Assembly: GCA_021651055.1 (NCBI GenBank)
Contig: JAJHOH010000001.1
Location: 1,488,001-1,552,000 of the forward strand
Length of the DNA stretch: 64,000 bases
Reading direction: 5' to 3'
From: Candidatus Manganitrophus morganii
GTDB lineage: Bacteria > Nitrospirota > Nitrospiria > SBBL01 > Manganitrophaceae
In this document: piece after piece, positions 24,273 to 32,870 of the stretch
How the letters are laid out: every line of letters begins with the position of its first letter
How positions within the stretch are numbered: the stretch's first letter is position 1
Position numbers and translations under genes: made by a program
Notes under the pieces: model-generated
Seen by the model: the letters and a program-made list of their open reading frames with translations, nothing else
The model's database searches: none
Told to the model about the DNA's origin: nothing

Positions 24273-25808
24273 CTACGGCGTCCCTCCTGCGCCCGGTTTT
24301 TCGCCCGGCTTGTATTTGAGCGCCGACTTACAGGTGGCCTTGAGGACATCCTTCTCCCCGCTCCCGATCTCCAAGAGATCGATCCCCGCCTCGCATGCTT
24401 TCTCGCTGCCCGACTCCAGCCCTTCGCGCACTTTCTTCTCAGCTTTCTTCTTCCACTTTTTCGGAATCGGGAGTTTTTCGATGACCGGGTTCACGATGTC
24501 GTCCATCACCTTATTGATGACCACGCCGGCCGGGGTCTTTGTGTTCTTCGGGCGTTTTTTCTCGATCTCCTCCGCCCGCTTCTCCGCCTTGTCCATCTTG
24601 TCGGTCAGCTCGGTGTCCTTTGGATTGCGATAGGGAGGCCCCTTCTTGTCGGGATCATAATCGGTTGGAAGGTCGAATTTAATCGTCCGCTCTTCCTCTT
24701 CGGTCGGCGGCGTCTCTTCCACCTCCAACACTCTCCTGCTTTTCCGGACCCGGAAGAAGACATGCACGCGGCGGTTGCGCGGCTCCCCTTTTTCGTCGGC
24801 GGTCGGCACCATCGGGTCGTTCTCCCCTTTGGTGTCGGCGCTGATCAGATCGGCGGGGACCCCTTCGTCCTTCAGAAAAGCGCTGACCGCGTCGGCCCGT
24901 TTTTGGCCTAATTTGAAATTGCTCTCTTTCGAGTCGACCCGGTCGGTGTGGCCGGTAATCTGAACGGTCGAGCGGGGATATTTGGCAATGAAAAACTGAA
25001 TCTGCCGGGCGACGAAACGAAGGGTGTCGTCACCCCCTTTTGGAATGGCCGCGCTCCCCGTGGTAAACCCGTCGAGGACGGTCGATCCCAACGCACTCGC
25101 CACCAGGGGGGAGGCATCTGTGCGCGGATCGTCCGGTCTGAACGGGGAGAGCTGGAACGATTCGCTTCCGATATCGGGCGCGGGCTGGCGTTGAATGGTC
25201 CGGCTTGCCCCGCCGGTCTGCTGGACCACATGGGCCAACTCGTGGGCAAGGAGACGTTGTCCCGCCGCCGATGCCGTATCGTATCGGCTGGCGGCGAAGA
25301 CGATGTCTCTGCCGGCGGTATAGGCGAGCGCATCGATCTGCCGCGCGGAGTCGGAGGCCTTGGCATCGGCGTGCACCCGCACCCCGCTGAAGTCGTAACC
25401 GAAACGGGTCTCCATGAATTGACGCGTGCTCACATCGAGCGGCTGGCCTGAGGAAGAAATGACTTCGTCTACAACCGGCGGCGCGGTCCTGTTGCCGGCG
25501 TCGTGTTCGTGGACCCGCTTCGTCTGCACTTGCCCGCTCCCATCCTGTTTGCACTTGGGGCATGATGCGCCGCAGGCGCATGGAGACGCAGACGTCCGCA
25601 TCACCTGATCGGCAACATGATCTGCTTCCTGCTCGTAGCGGTCCTCCGGCGTATTGATTGTCAACTTTCGCTGGATAAACCGCTGGACCGCTTGATTGCC
25701 GATGGTGCGTTGTAGGTTTGGGATCAGATCTGAATGATGATTTGATTGAACGAGGCTGGGGGAGATTGATCGATGAGAGGGATTCTGCTTTTTTCTAAAG
25801 GTTCGCAT
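24273..25808 (-). CDS. DUF4157 (eCIS core) protein with OmpA-like domain
   Basis: About 511 residues from MRTFRKKQN, with no signal peptide. The DUF4157 module runs from DRYEQEADHVADQVMR through a Cys cluster (CACGASCPKC) to AHELAHVVQQ, which keeps the HExxH zinc motif. An OmpA-like peptidoglycan-binding domain follows (ITGHTDRVDSKES...GQKRADAVSAFL, EPRNRRVHVFF). The C-terminal 150 residues are charged and of unknown function. DUF4157 proteins are typical of extracellular contractile injection system loci. No sheath or baseplate gene is present here, so this would be an orphan cargo or accessory. The longer frame to 25856 is also open. Confidence 0.85.
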   Translation of the reverse strand: MRTFRKKQNPSHRSISPSLVQSNHHSDLIPNLQRTIGNQAVQRFIQRKLTINTPEDRYEQEADHVADQVMRTSASPCACGASCPKCKQDGSGQVQTKRVHEHDAGNRTAPPVVDEVISSSGQPLDVSTRQFMETRFGYDFSGVRVHADAKASDSARQIDALAYTAGRDIVFAASRYDTASAAGQRLLAHELAHVVQQTGGASRTIQRQPAPDIGSESFQLSPFRPDDPRTDASPLVASALGSTVLDGFTTGSAAIPKGGDDTLRFVARQIQFFIAKYPRSTVQITGHTDRVDSKESNFKLGQKRADAVSAFLKDEGVPADLISADTKGENDPMVPTADEKGEPRNRRVHVFFRVRKSRRVLEVEETPPTEEEERTIKFDLPTDYDPDKKGPPYRNPKDTELTDKMDKAEKRAEEIEKKRPKNTKTPAGVVINKVMDDIVNPVIEKLPIPKKWKKKAEKKVREGLESGSEKACEAGIDLLEIGSGEKDVLKATCKSALKYKPGEKPGAGGTP

Positions 25809-26202
25809 CTGCACCATCCTTACTCGAAACGCGACCGAGAAGGCGAACGAGCGCAACCCCGAGAAGACCGGCCAGCGCGCCTAAGAAGAGAAGCCAGACC
25901 CCTTCCGTCCCTCTGAAATAATGCTGGTAGAGATGGATGTGGGGATTGGCCGCCAAGCCCACGCCCAGGGCGGCGCCGGCCGCCAAGCCGAGCGCGGCGA
26001 GTTGAAACATCTCTTTGCTCAACCGGCCGCCTGAAATTTCTTTGAAGTGTCTGATCGCGATGCCGAGCAGGCCGCCGAGAGATCCGAGGACGACGAACCG
26101 CATCGTCCGCTGCCATTCGGGCAGGAGCGCATTGAGGTTGTAGCCGAGAAGTCCGACCGCAATCCCTCCCGCGAGAACAAGAACGATCTTCTGCGCGTCC
26201 AT
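25795..26202 (-). CDS. Small polytopic membrane protein (unknown)
   Basis: A 135-residue protein with about four membrane helices (IVLVLAGGIAVGLLGY, FVVLGSLGGLLGIAI, AALGLAAGAALGVGLA, WLLFLGALAGLLGVALV). It overlaps the DUF4157 gene start by 14 bp and shares its promoter. It could be a membrane anchor or immunity partner for that protein, which is inference. Confidence 0.75.
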   Translation of the reverse strand: MDAQKIVLVLAGGIAVGLLGYNLNALLPEWQRTMRFVVLGSLGGLLGIAIRHFKEISGGRLSKEMFQLAALGLAAGAALGVGLAANPHIHLYQHYFRGTEGVWLLFLGALAGLLGVALVRLLGRVSSKDGADANL

Positions 26203-26251
26203 GCTTCGGAGCCTCTAGTTGGATGGATGTCTTTATGACGGCTGGCTACTC

Positions 26252-26281
26252 TTTATAGTGCAGTTTTCTTATGAAAGTCAA
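26252..26281 (-). promoter_or_regulatory. Promoter of the membrane-protein/DUF4157 pair
   Basis: On the minus strand TTGACT and TATAAA are separated by 18 bp, 50 bp before the start at 26202. Confidence 0.65.
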
Positions 26282-26305
26282 TGCGCGATTTAAGAAGAAA
26301 TTCTC

Positions 26306-26533
26306 TTAGACAAGAAGATGGTCACGTAAAAATTCAGGCGCGAAATCTGCTCCGTTTTCCCAGACCAGCGTCTCCAGTTCGGGATCGATTCGGAAGGATT
26401 TGAATTTTTTTATATCCTTAAGAGGCTCAAACATTTCGCCGTAGAGTTCATCTTTTAAATCGACGACCCCTTCGGCGCCATCATTGAATCGAAGCCAGAC
26501 ACGGTAATCCCTTGTATTCTGCTTTAATAACAT
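26306..26533 (-). CDS. DUF2442-family protein
   Basis: A 75-residue protein with the DUF2442 pattern: WLRFNDGAEGVVDLKDEL...MFEPLKDIKKFKSFRIDPELETLVWENGADFAPEFL. Such genes usually follow a DUF4160 gene and are thought of as toxin-antitoxin-like pairs, though the activity is unproven. Here the DUF4160 partner upstream is broken (26549-26672), so this may be an orphaned antitoxin-like gene. Confidence 0.85.
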   Translation of the reverse strand: MLLKQNTRDYRVWLRFNDGAEGVVDLKDELYGEMFEPLKDIKKFKSFRIDPELETLVWENGADFAPEFLRDHLLV

Positions 26534-26548
26534 GCGGTATCATCGCTT

Positions 26549-26672
26549 TTACTCCAACGGAGAAATAGAGCGCAACGGTTTACGTTGCCTTGCTAATTCC
26601 CAATCTTGCATCAGTTCGTCTTTATGAAGACGCCGCCATTCCTCAACGAGTGATAATGCGCGTTGAAAGAAC
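26549..26672 (-). pseudogene. 3' remnant of a DUF4160 gene
   Basis: On the minus strand the frame reads QRALSLVEEWRRLHKDEL, then MQDWELARQRKPLRSISPLE and a stop at 26549. This is the C-terminal third of DUF4160. The N-terminal part with its HFH motif is absent and is replaced by repeat sequence. The stop is 15 bp before the DUF2442 start, the normal spacing of the pair. Confidence 0.7.
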
Positions 26673-26688
26673 CCCCTTAAGGGTCTCT

Positions 26689-26744
26689 GTAGGGGCGCCA
26701 TTCATGGCGCCCTCTGGGTGGGCGTGATGAATCACGCCCCTACA
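26689..26744. repeat. Double-hairpin inverted-repeat element
   Basis: The ends TGTAGGGGCG and CGCCCCTACA are perfect inverted repeats. Two inner palindromes lie between them, GGCGCCATTCATGGCGCC and GGGCGTGATGAATCACGCCC. It is a miniature palindromic element without coding capacity, next to the truncated DUF4160 gene. A related short form occurs at 57102-57131. Confidence 0.8.
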
Positions 26745-26776
26745 TTAAACCGCGTCACTCATTTTTCTGGTTTGAA

Positions 26777-27496
26777 TTATTCCCCCTGCGGGGGCGGCCA
26801 GCCCTTCCTCAACTTATCAAGCGCGATCTGCGCCGCCCGCTGCTCCGCCTCCTTCTTGCTCCGGCCGGTGGCGGTGGCGTAGGGGGTGTTCTGAATCCGG
26901 ATTTCCACTTCGAAGAGCTTTTGATGGTCGGGACCGGTTTCGCGGATGACCTGATAGAGGGGGAGCGATTCGAATTCTTTCTGGCAACGCTCTTGAAGCT
27001 CGGTCTTGTAGTCGGCCGTCATTTCGGGGCGGGTCAGCTCTTGAAGCGCCGGCTCGAATTCCCGCATCACGACCTCCCGTGCCGGAGAGAGGCCGCCGTC
27101 AAGATAAACCGCGGCGATCAACGCTTCGAGCGCATCGGCCAAAAGCGAGCTCTTCTCGCGGCCGAGGGTCCGCTCTTCTCCTTTTCCGAGATAAAGATAC
27201 CGTCCCAGATCGATCTCCTTGGCGACCCGGGCGAGCGTCCCCTCGCTGACCACCCGCGACTTCATTTTGGAGAGATCCCCCTCCGGGGCATTCGGAAAGC
27301 GGGCGACGAGCGCTTCGCTGATGATCAAATCGAGAACCGCGTCGCCCAGAAACTCAAACCGCTCGTTGTCCTCGACCGTCTTGTCTTTGGTTTCGTTGAT
27401 ATACGATTTGTGGGTGACCGCTTGCCGGAGCCGCTCCGTCATCTGGAAGGTATATGCGAGCCGTTGCTGAAGCGCGAAGAGGTCTGAAGGGGACAT
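26777..27496 (-). CDS. rnc: Ribonuclease III
   Basis: RNase III cleaves double-stranded RNA in rRNA and mRNA processing. The signature NERFEFLGDAVLDLIISE is present, as is the second metal-site region LLADALEALIAAVYLDGG. A C-terminal double-stranded RNA-binding domain (DYKTELQERCQ...YATATGRSKKEAEQRAAQIAL) completes the protein. It is the last gene of the fatty-acid cluster, a common order after acpP-fabF. Confidence 0.97.
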   Translation of the reverse strand: MSPSDLFALQQRLAYTFQMTERLRQAVTHKSYINETKDKTVEDNERFEFLGDAVLDLIISEALVARFPNAPEGDLSKMKSRVVSEGTLARVAKEIDLGRYLYLGKGEERTLGREKSSLLADALEALIAAVYLDGGLSPAREVVMREFEPALQELTRPEMTADYKTELQERCQKEFESLPLYQVIRETGPDHQKLFEVEIRIQNTPYATATGRSKKEAEQRAAQIALDKLRKGWPPPQGE

Positions 27497-27541
27497 GGGG
27501 AGAGGTTCTCTCAGTGGGGTTCGCCTGCGAGAAAGGGGAGT

Positions 27542-28768
27542 TTAGCTTTCCTGATACTTTCGGAAAATGATCGTGGCATTCGTTCCGCCGAAGCCGAAGG
27601 AGTTGGAGAGGGCCACATTCACATCGGCCTTCCGCGCCTGATGGGGGACGTAGTCGAGATCGCAGAGAGGATCGGGATGGTCGAGGTTGATCGTCGGGGG
27701 AAGAATGCCGTCCCGAAGGGCGAGGATGCTGAAGACCGCCTCGATCCCGCCGGCGGCGCCGAGAAGATGGCCGGTCATCGATTTGGTGGCGCTGATCGGA
27801 ATGCGGCCGATCGCCTCGCCGAAGACTGTTTTCATTGCCCTCGTTTCGATCGCATCGGCCATGGTGGAGGTGGCGTGGGCGTTGATATAGCCGACCTCGC
27901 CCGGCTGAATCCCGGCGTCTTTCAAGGCGAGCCGCATGCAGCGCGCCGCCCCTTCTCCCTCTTCCGAAGGCGCGGTGATGTGATACGCATCGGCCGACAT
28001 GCCGTATCCGACGATCTCGGCGTAAATGCGGGCGCCGCGGCGACGCGCACTTTCAAGTTCCTCCAAAACAAGGATGCCGGAGCCCTCGCCCAGGACGAAC
28101 CCGTCCCGATCTTTGTCGAACGGGCGGCTCGCCCGCTTGGGATCATCGTTTCGTGTGGAGAGGGCGCGGGAGGAAGAAAAACCCGCGACGGAGAGAGGGG
28201 TGATCGCCGCTTCGGTTCCGCCGGCGATCATGACATCGGCATCCCCGCGCTGGATCAATCGAAAGGCGTCCCCGATGCAGTTGTTCCCGGTGGCGCAAGC
28301 GGTCACCGCGCAGGAGTTCGGCCCTTTGGCGCCGAATCGGATGGCGATCTGGCCGGGGGCAAGGTTGATGATCGACATCGGGATGAAGAACGGGGTGACC
28401 CGCTTCGGTCCTTTTTCGAGAAGGACTTTGTGCCACGCTTCGATTGCGTTGAGCCCCCCGATGCCCGATCCGACGTAGACGCCGACCCGCTCCGCATTCT
28501 CGGGGGTCACCTTCAAGCCGGAATCATCCATCGCCATCTGGCCGCCGGCGATCGCATAGTGGATGAAGGTGTCCATCTTCTTGATCTCTTTCCCGTCGAT
28601 ATAATCGGCGGGATTGAAATCGTTGACCTGGGCGGCGATTTGGCAAGGGTAGTCCGCTGGATCAAATCGGGTAATCCGACCGACACCCGACTCTCCGGAA
28701 AGGAGGGCCTTCCATGTCTTCTCCACCCCCACGCCGAGCGGGGTTACCGCCCCCAAACCGGTCACCAC
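27542..28768 (-). CDS. fabF: 3-oxoacyl-ACP synthase II
   Basis: KAS II elongates acyl-ACP by condensation with malonyl-ACP. The Cys-His-His triad is visible in [24 protein letters not shown] and [13 protein letters not shown]. Length 408 aa. The GTG at 28768 begins only MVTGLGAV; family members start [11 protein letters not shown]. The five preceding in-frame codons encode LSRRV, led by a CTG at 28783 and a GGGGGTGAG site, so the true start may be that CTG. Confidence 0.96.
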   Translation of the reverse strand: MVTGLGAVTPLGVGVEKTWKALLSGESGVGRITRFDPADYPCQIAAQVNDFNPADYIDGKEIKKMDTFIHYAIAGGQMAMDDSGLKVTPENAERVGVYVGSGIGGLNAIEAWHKVLLEKGPKRVTPFFIPMSIINLAPGQIAIRFGAKGPNSCAVTACATGNNCIGDAFRLIQRGDADVMIAGGTEAAITPLSVAGFSSSRALSTRNDDPKRASRPFDKDRDGFVLGEGSGILVLEELESARRRGARIYAEIVGYGMSADAYHITAPSEEGEGAARCMRLALKDAGIQPGEVGYINAHATSTMADAIETRAMKTVFGEAIGRIPISATKSMTGHLLGAAGGIEAVFSILALRDGILPPTINLDHPDPLCDLDYVPHQARKADVNVALSNSFGFGGTNATIIFRKYQES

Positions 28769-28865
28769 AACCCTTCTACTCAGAAACTCACCCCCTTACT
28801 TAAAAAATAAAGCTGCGTCGGGCCACAGAACCGGACCCAACCCGATAAAGCGTTCCGAACAACGA

Positions 28866-29096
28866 CTATACTTTCTCTTTGATGTAGTCGATTGCATTCT
28901 GAACGGTGAGGATTTTTTCCGCATCTTCGTCCGGAATTTCAATCCCGAACTCCTCTTCGAACGCCATCACCAGTTCGACGGTATCCAAAGAGTCGGCCCC
29001 GAGATCCTCGACGAAGGAGGCTTCCGGAGTCACATCCTCATCTTCCAAACCCAACTGCTCCGAAATGATTTTTTTAACACGCTCTTCGACTGCCAA
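28866..29096 (-). CDS. acpP: Acyl carrier protein
   Basis: A 76-residue ACP carrying growing acyl chains on 4'-phosphopantetheine. The attachment Ser is in [20 protein letters not shown]. The start is taken as TTG at 29096 ([11 protein letters not shown]), because AAGGAGG lies eight bases upstream and the family is 76-80 residues long. The open frame continues upstream to 29204, overlapping the end of fabG. Confidence 0.96.
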   Translation of the reverse strand: MAVEERVKKIISEQLGLEDEDVTPEASFVEDLGADSLDTVELVMAFEEEFGIEIPDEDAEKILTVQNAIDYIKEKV

Positions 29097-29172
29097 CGCT
29101 TTCCTCCTTATAGATTGAGTAGAACACTCAATGGTCTTGATTGTCTTACTGGAAAGAGAACCCTCGGGTCCC

Positions 29173-29931
29173 TTATCCACCCATATACATGCCGCCGTTG
29201 ACATGAAGCACCTGGCCGGTCATGTAGCCTGCGCGATCCGAAGCCAAAAAGACCACCGCGTTCGCGATATCCGAAGGACTTCCCAGACGCGCCAACGGGA
29301 TCTGCTTCATCAAATTCTCTTTTACCTCGGCGGAAAGGACCGCCGTCATGGCGGTATCGATAAATCCGGGGGCGACCGCGTTTACCGTGATGCCGCGGCC
29401 GGCATATTCCCGCGCCACCGTTTTGGTTAAACCGATGACCGCCGCTTTCGATGCCGCGTAATTCGCTTGTCCCGCATTTCCGATGACGCCGACGATGGAG
29501 GAGATGTTGATGATTCTTCCCCGACGCTGCTTCGACATCGAAGAGAGAACCGCCTTCATGCAGTGGTACGTTCCCTTGAGGTTGACCGAGAGAACCGCGT
29601 CCCAGTCTTCATCCTTCATCCGGAGCAGGAGGGTATCGCGGGTGATGCCGGCATTGTTGACCAGGATATCGATTTTTCCCCACTGCGAAACAACCGAATC
29701 GACCATCGCCTTCACTTCTTCACCGCGGGCGACGTTGGCCTGGACCGCCATCGCTTTTTTCCCCTGTGCGTTCAGCTCGGCAACGGTTTTCTCCGCCGTT
29801 TCGCGATTGATGTCGGAGACTACCACACTCGCGCCGCAATCCGCAAGAAGTCCGACGATCGACTTTCCGATCCCCTGCGCCCCTCCGGTGACCAGCGCGA
29901 CATTCCCCTGCAGATCGATGAAATCCCCCAT
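29173..29931 (-). CDS. fabG: 3-oxoacyl-ACP reductase
   Basis: FabG is the NADPH-dependent SDR reductase of type II fatty-acid synthesis. It shows [10 protein letters not shown] (cofactor binding), NNAGITRD, the catalytic Ser in NISSIVG, and YAASKAA (Tyr-x3-Lys). The start overlaps the fabD stop as TAATG. Confidence 0.97.
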   Translation of the reverse strand: MGDFIDLQGNVALVTGGAQGIGKSIVGLLADCGASVVVSDINRETAEKTVAELNAQGKKAMAVQANVARGEEVKAMVDSVVSQWGKIDILVNNAGITRDTLLLRMKDEDWDAVLSVNLKGTYHCMKAVLSSMSKQRRGRIINISSIVGVIGNAGQANYAASKAAVIGLTKTVAREYAGRGITVNAVAPGFIDTAMTAVLSAEVKENLMKQIPLARLGSPSDIANAVVFLASDRAGYMTGQVLHVNGGMYMGG

Positions 29932-30866
29932 TATTTCTCCAAAAGCTCCTTCACCTTCTCAACGCCGGCGGCATCTTCCGCGTTCGCCGTCGAGAGCCGG
30001 CGATCGATCCGCTTCAGCAGTCCCGACAAGACCCGTCCCGGCCCGACCTCGATGAAGAGATCAACCCCGTCTTCCCGCATCCGCTGGATCGTCTCCTCCC
30101 ATAAAAGCGGGGAAGAGAGCTGATCAATCAGACCCGCTTTCGCCTCACTCCACGTCGTGATCTTCTTCGCCTGGAGATTGTTGATCAGGGGAACGTCGAG
30201 ATCGCGACCCTGAACTTTCTCCAACTCCGCGGCGAGACGGCGGCAAGCCTCTTTCATCATCGGCGAGTGGGAAGGAACACTCACGGCGAGCGCGATGGCC
30301 CGCTTCGCCCCCCGCTCCTGCGCCAGCGCCATTCCCCGCTGGACGGCATTCGACTCGCCGGCGATCACGATCTGGTCGGGGGCGTTGTAATTCGCGGCGG
30401 TCACCCGGCCGGTTTCGTTGGAGGCCTTCTCACAAACCTCTTCGACACGCTTCCGATCGAGCCCGAGAAGGGCCGCCATTCCCCCTTCCCCCTTCGGCAC
30501 CGCTTCCTGCATGAAGCGGCCCCGCTGCTGGACCAATCGGACCGCCGCTGCAAAGGGGAGCGCTCCGGAGACGACCAACGCCGTGTATTCCCCCAGGCTA
30601 TGTCCGGAGACGACCGTTGCCTTTTGAAGCGGTGCTCCGAGGCAGCGCCAAGCGGCGATGCTGGAGACGAGAAGGGCCGGCTGTGTATACTCGGTCTGAT
30701 TCAGCTTCTCTTCCGGACCTTCGAAGCAGAGCCGGCTGATCTCCCATCCCAACGCGCGATCGGCTTCGGTAAAGGTTTCCCGCGCCGTCTCAAACCGGTC
30801 GCAGAGATCTTTTCCCATTCCGACATACTGCGATCCCTGCCCGGGAAAGAGAAATGCGATCGCCAT
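29931..30866 (-). CDS. fabD: Malonyl-CoA:ACP transacylase
   Basis: FabD loads malonate onto ACP. Motifs are FLFPGQGSQYVGMG at the N-terminus, the nucleophile in SGHSLGEYTALV, and the catalytic His in AVSVPSHSPMM. Length 311 aa. A gap of 164 bp separates it from the FabL-like gene and contains a TTGACT box near 30989, so a promoter there is possible. Confidence 0.97.
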   Translation of the reverse strand: MAIAFLFPGQGSQYVGMGKDLCDRFETARETFTEADRALGWEISRLCFEGPEEKLNQTEYTQPALLVSSIAAWRCLGAPLQKATVVSGHSLGEYTALVVSGALPFAAAVRLVQQRGRFMQEAVPKGEGGMAALLGLDRKRVEEVCEKASNETGRVTAANYNAPDQIVIAGESNAVQRGMALAQERGAKRAIALAVSVPSHSPMMKEACRRLAAELEKVQGRDLDVPLINNLQAKKITTWSEAKAGLIDQLSSPLLWEETIQRMREDGVDLFIEVGPGRVLSGLLKRIDRRLSTANAEDAAGVEKVKELLEK

Positions 30867-31030
30867 CTATCGGCTCACCGCTGCGCCTGAGCCGCGGCGG
30901 CAGAGGATTCGCTTATCGGGATATGAGAAGACAAAAATCATTTCAGTCCAATGATATTGATCAAAAAGAAACGTGAAGTCAACAAAAAATTTCCGATAAA
31001 TCACTCGGGATTTTCTGAAAAAAGAAGCGG

Positions 31031-31849
31031 TCAATCGACGATAAACTCGCCCCCGTCGACGGCGATGACATTTCCGGTAATCCACTGCGCCTTGGAATGG
31101 GAGAGAAGCGCGATCACCCCTGCCGCATCTTCCGGGGTGGTAAGGCGTCCCATCGGATTTCTCGCCTTGGCCATCTTGATCATCTCTTCATGCCCCGGAA
31201 TTTTGCGAAGGGCGGGGGTATCGGTCACCCCGGCCCGGATGGCATTCACCGCGATCCCTATTGGTCCGAGTTCGAGGGCGAGCTGGCGAACGTGCGATTC
31301 GAGCGCCGATTTGGCGGCGGAGACGGCGCCGTAACTTCTCCAGACGCGCGCGCTGCCGGCCGACGTCATGGCGAAGATCCGTCCGCCGTCCGCCATGAAA
31401 CCGCGCGCCACCAGATCTTGCGACCAGTAAACGAGGCTGTTGGCCATCACATCGAGCGTCATCTCCATCTGCGCCTGCGCGATCGCCTCGCTCGGCGAGT
31501 CGGCGATAAGCGGTTTAAGCGTCCCGAACGCCAGCGAATGAACCAGGACCCGGATGCGTGATCGTTCCGGTCCCGTGGAGAGAGTCTTCTCAATTTCATC
31601 GAGGACCGCTTTGCGCTTTTCGAGATCGGCCGCGTTCACGTTGAAGAAGACCGCCTGGCGTCCCTTCTCTTTGATCCGGGAGGTAATCCGATCGACGTTG
31701 GCGAGGGTTCCTTTGCGATCGAGGTGAACACCGAAGATGTTCAGCCCCGCATCGGCCAGTTCCAAGGCACAGGCTTCTCCAAAACCGCTGGAGGCCCCCA
31801 GAATCAGCGCCCATCCATTTAGAAATTGTCCGTTCACCCTATCCTCCAT
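31031..31849 (-). CDS. fabL: FabL-like enoyl-ACP reductase (SDR family)
   Basis: A 272-residue SDR. It has GASSGFGEA for NADPH binding and, importantly, Tyr-x6-Lys (YGAVSAAK), the spacing of enoyl-ACP reductases rather than the Tyr-x3-Lys of ordinary SDRs. The C-terminal part VNAIRAGVTDTPALRKIPG...NPMGRL...ITGNVIAVDGG resembles Bacillus FabL (VNAVSGGAIDTDALKHFP). It sits within the fab cluster, where no fabI, fabK or fabV is seen. Enoyl-ACP reduction is the likely role. Confidence 0.78.
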   Translation of the reverse strand: MEDRVNGQFLNGWALILGASSGFGEACALELADAGLNIFGVHLDRKGTLANVDRITSRIKEKGRQAVFFNVNAADLEKRKAVLDEIEKTLSTGPERSRIRVLVHSLAFGTLKPLIADSPSEAIAQAQMEMTLDVMANSLVYWSQDLVARGFMADGGRIFAMTSAGSARVWRSYGAVSAAKSALESHVRQLALELGPIGIAVNAIRAGVTDTPALRKIPGHEEMIKMAKARNPMGRLTTPEDAAGVIALLSHSKAQWITGNVIAVDGGEFIVD

Positions 31850-31859
31850 AAAAAGAGAA

Positions 31860-32870
31860 TTACCATCTCACCAAAGAAGCGCCCCACGTCAGGCCCCCTC
31901 CAAACGCCAGGAAGAGGAGCATGTCGCCCTTTTTGATCCGGCCTTCCCGAACCGCTTCATCCAGTGCGAGGGGAATCGACGCCGCTGAAGTATTCCCATA
32001 ACGATCGAGATTAATCACCACCCGTTCCATCGGCAGTTGAAGGCGATCGGCCACCGCGCGGATGATGCGAAGGTTGGCCTGATGCGGAACCAAAAAGGAG
32101 ACGTCCGACGGCAGGAAGTCATTCGCCCGAAGGGCCTCCCAGGCGACCTCTTCCAGGCTCCGGACGGCAACCTTGAAGGTCTCATTTCCCTTCATCTTGA
32201 TGGTATTGAGCTGCTCCGCCAGCATCTTTTCGGAAGGAGGGATCGCAGAGCCCCCGCCGGGCACGCAGATCAGATCCCAAAGTGATCCGTCGGAATGAAG
32301 ATGGGTGGAAAGAATGCCGCTCTCCGAAGCAGAGGGGGCAAGGAGCACCGCGCCGGCCCCATCTCCGAAGATGACGCAGGTGGTTCGATCGGTCCAGTTG
32401 ATCAGACGCGACATGATCTCCGTGCCGATCACCAACACTTTTTGATAGGTCCCGCTCCGGATGTATTGTTCGCCGACGGCGAGGGCATAGACGAATCCGG
32501 AGCAGGCGGCCGAGAGATCGAACGCCGCGGCGCGGGTCGCTTTTAATTTGTCTTGGACGATGCAGGCGGTCGAGGGGAAGAACATGTCGGGGGTGGAAGT
32601 CGCCAGAACGATCAGATCGATCTCTTCCGGGGCCGCTTGAGCCGCTTCCAAGGCCTTTCGTGCCGCCTGGAAGGCAAGGTCGGAGGCGGCTTCATCTTTG
32701 GAGGCGATCCGTCGCTCCCGGATTCCCGTCCGCTCCACGATCCAGGCGTCGGTGGTTTCGATCTTCCCTTCCAGGTCTTTGTTGGTCATCCGGGTTTCCG
32801 GAACGTACGATCCCGTTCCGATGATCTCGGCGCGAATTTGGGATTTCCCGGCCGGCTTTTCGGACTTCAT
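31860..32870 (-). CDS. fabH: 3-oxoacyl-ACP synthase III
   Basis: FabH starts fatty-acid synthesis by condensing an acyl-CoA with malonyl-ACP. The triad is seen in DLSAACSGF (Cys), FLVPHQANLRII (His) and RYGNTSAASIP (Asn). The N-terminal part GTGSYVPETRMTNKDLE and TDAWIVERTGIRERR are typical. The start overlaps the plsX stop by 4 bp. Confidence 0.97.
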   Translation of the reverse strand: MKSEKPAGKSQIRAEIIGTGSYVPETRMTNKDLEGKIETTDAWIVERTGIRERRIASKDEAASDLAFQAARKALEAAQAAPEEIDLIVLATSTPDMFFPSTACIVQDKLKATRAAAFDLSAACSGFVYALAVGEQYIRSGTYQKVLVIGTEIMSRLINWTDRTTCVIFGDGAGAVLLAPSASESGILSTHLHSDGSLWDLICVPGGGSAIPPSEKMLAEQLNTIKMKGNETFKVAVRSLEEVAWEALRANDFLPSDVSFLVPHQANLRIIRAVADRLQLPMERVVINLDRYGNTSAASIPLALDEAVREGRIKKGDMLLFLAFGGGLTWGASLVRW

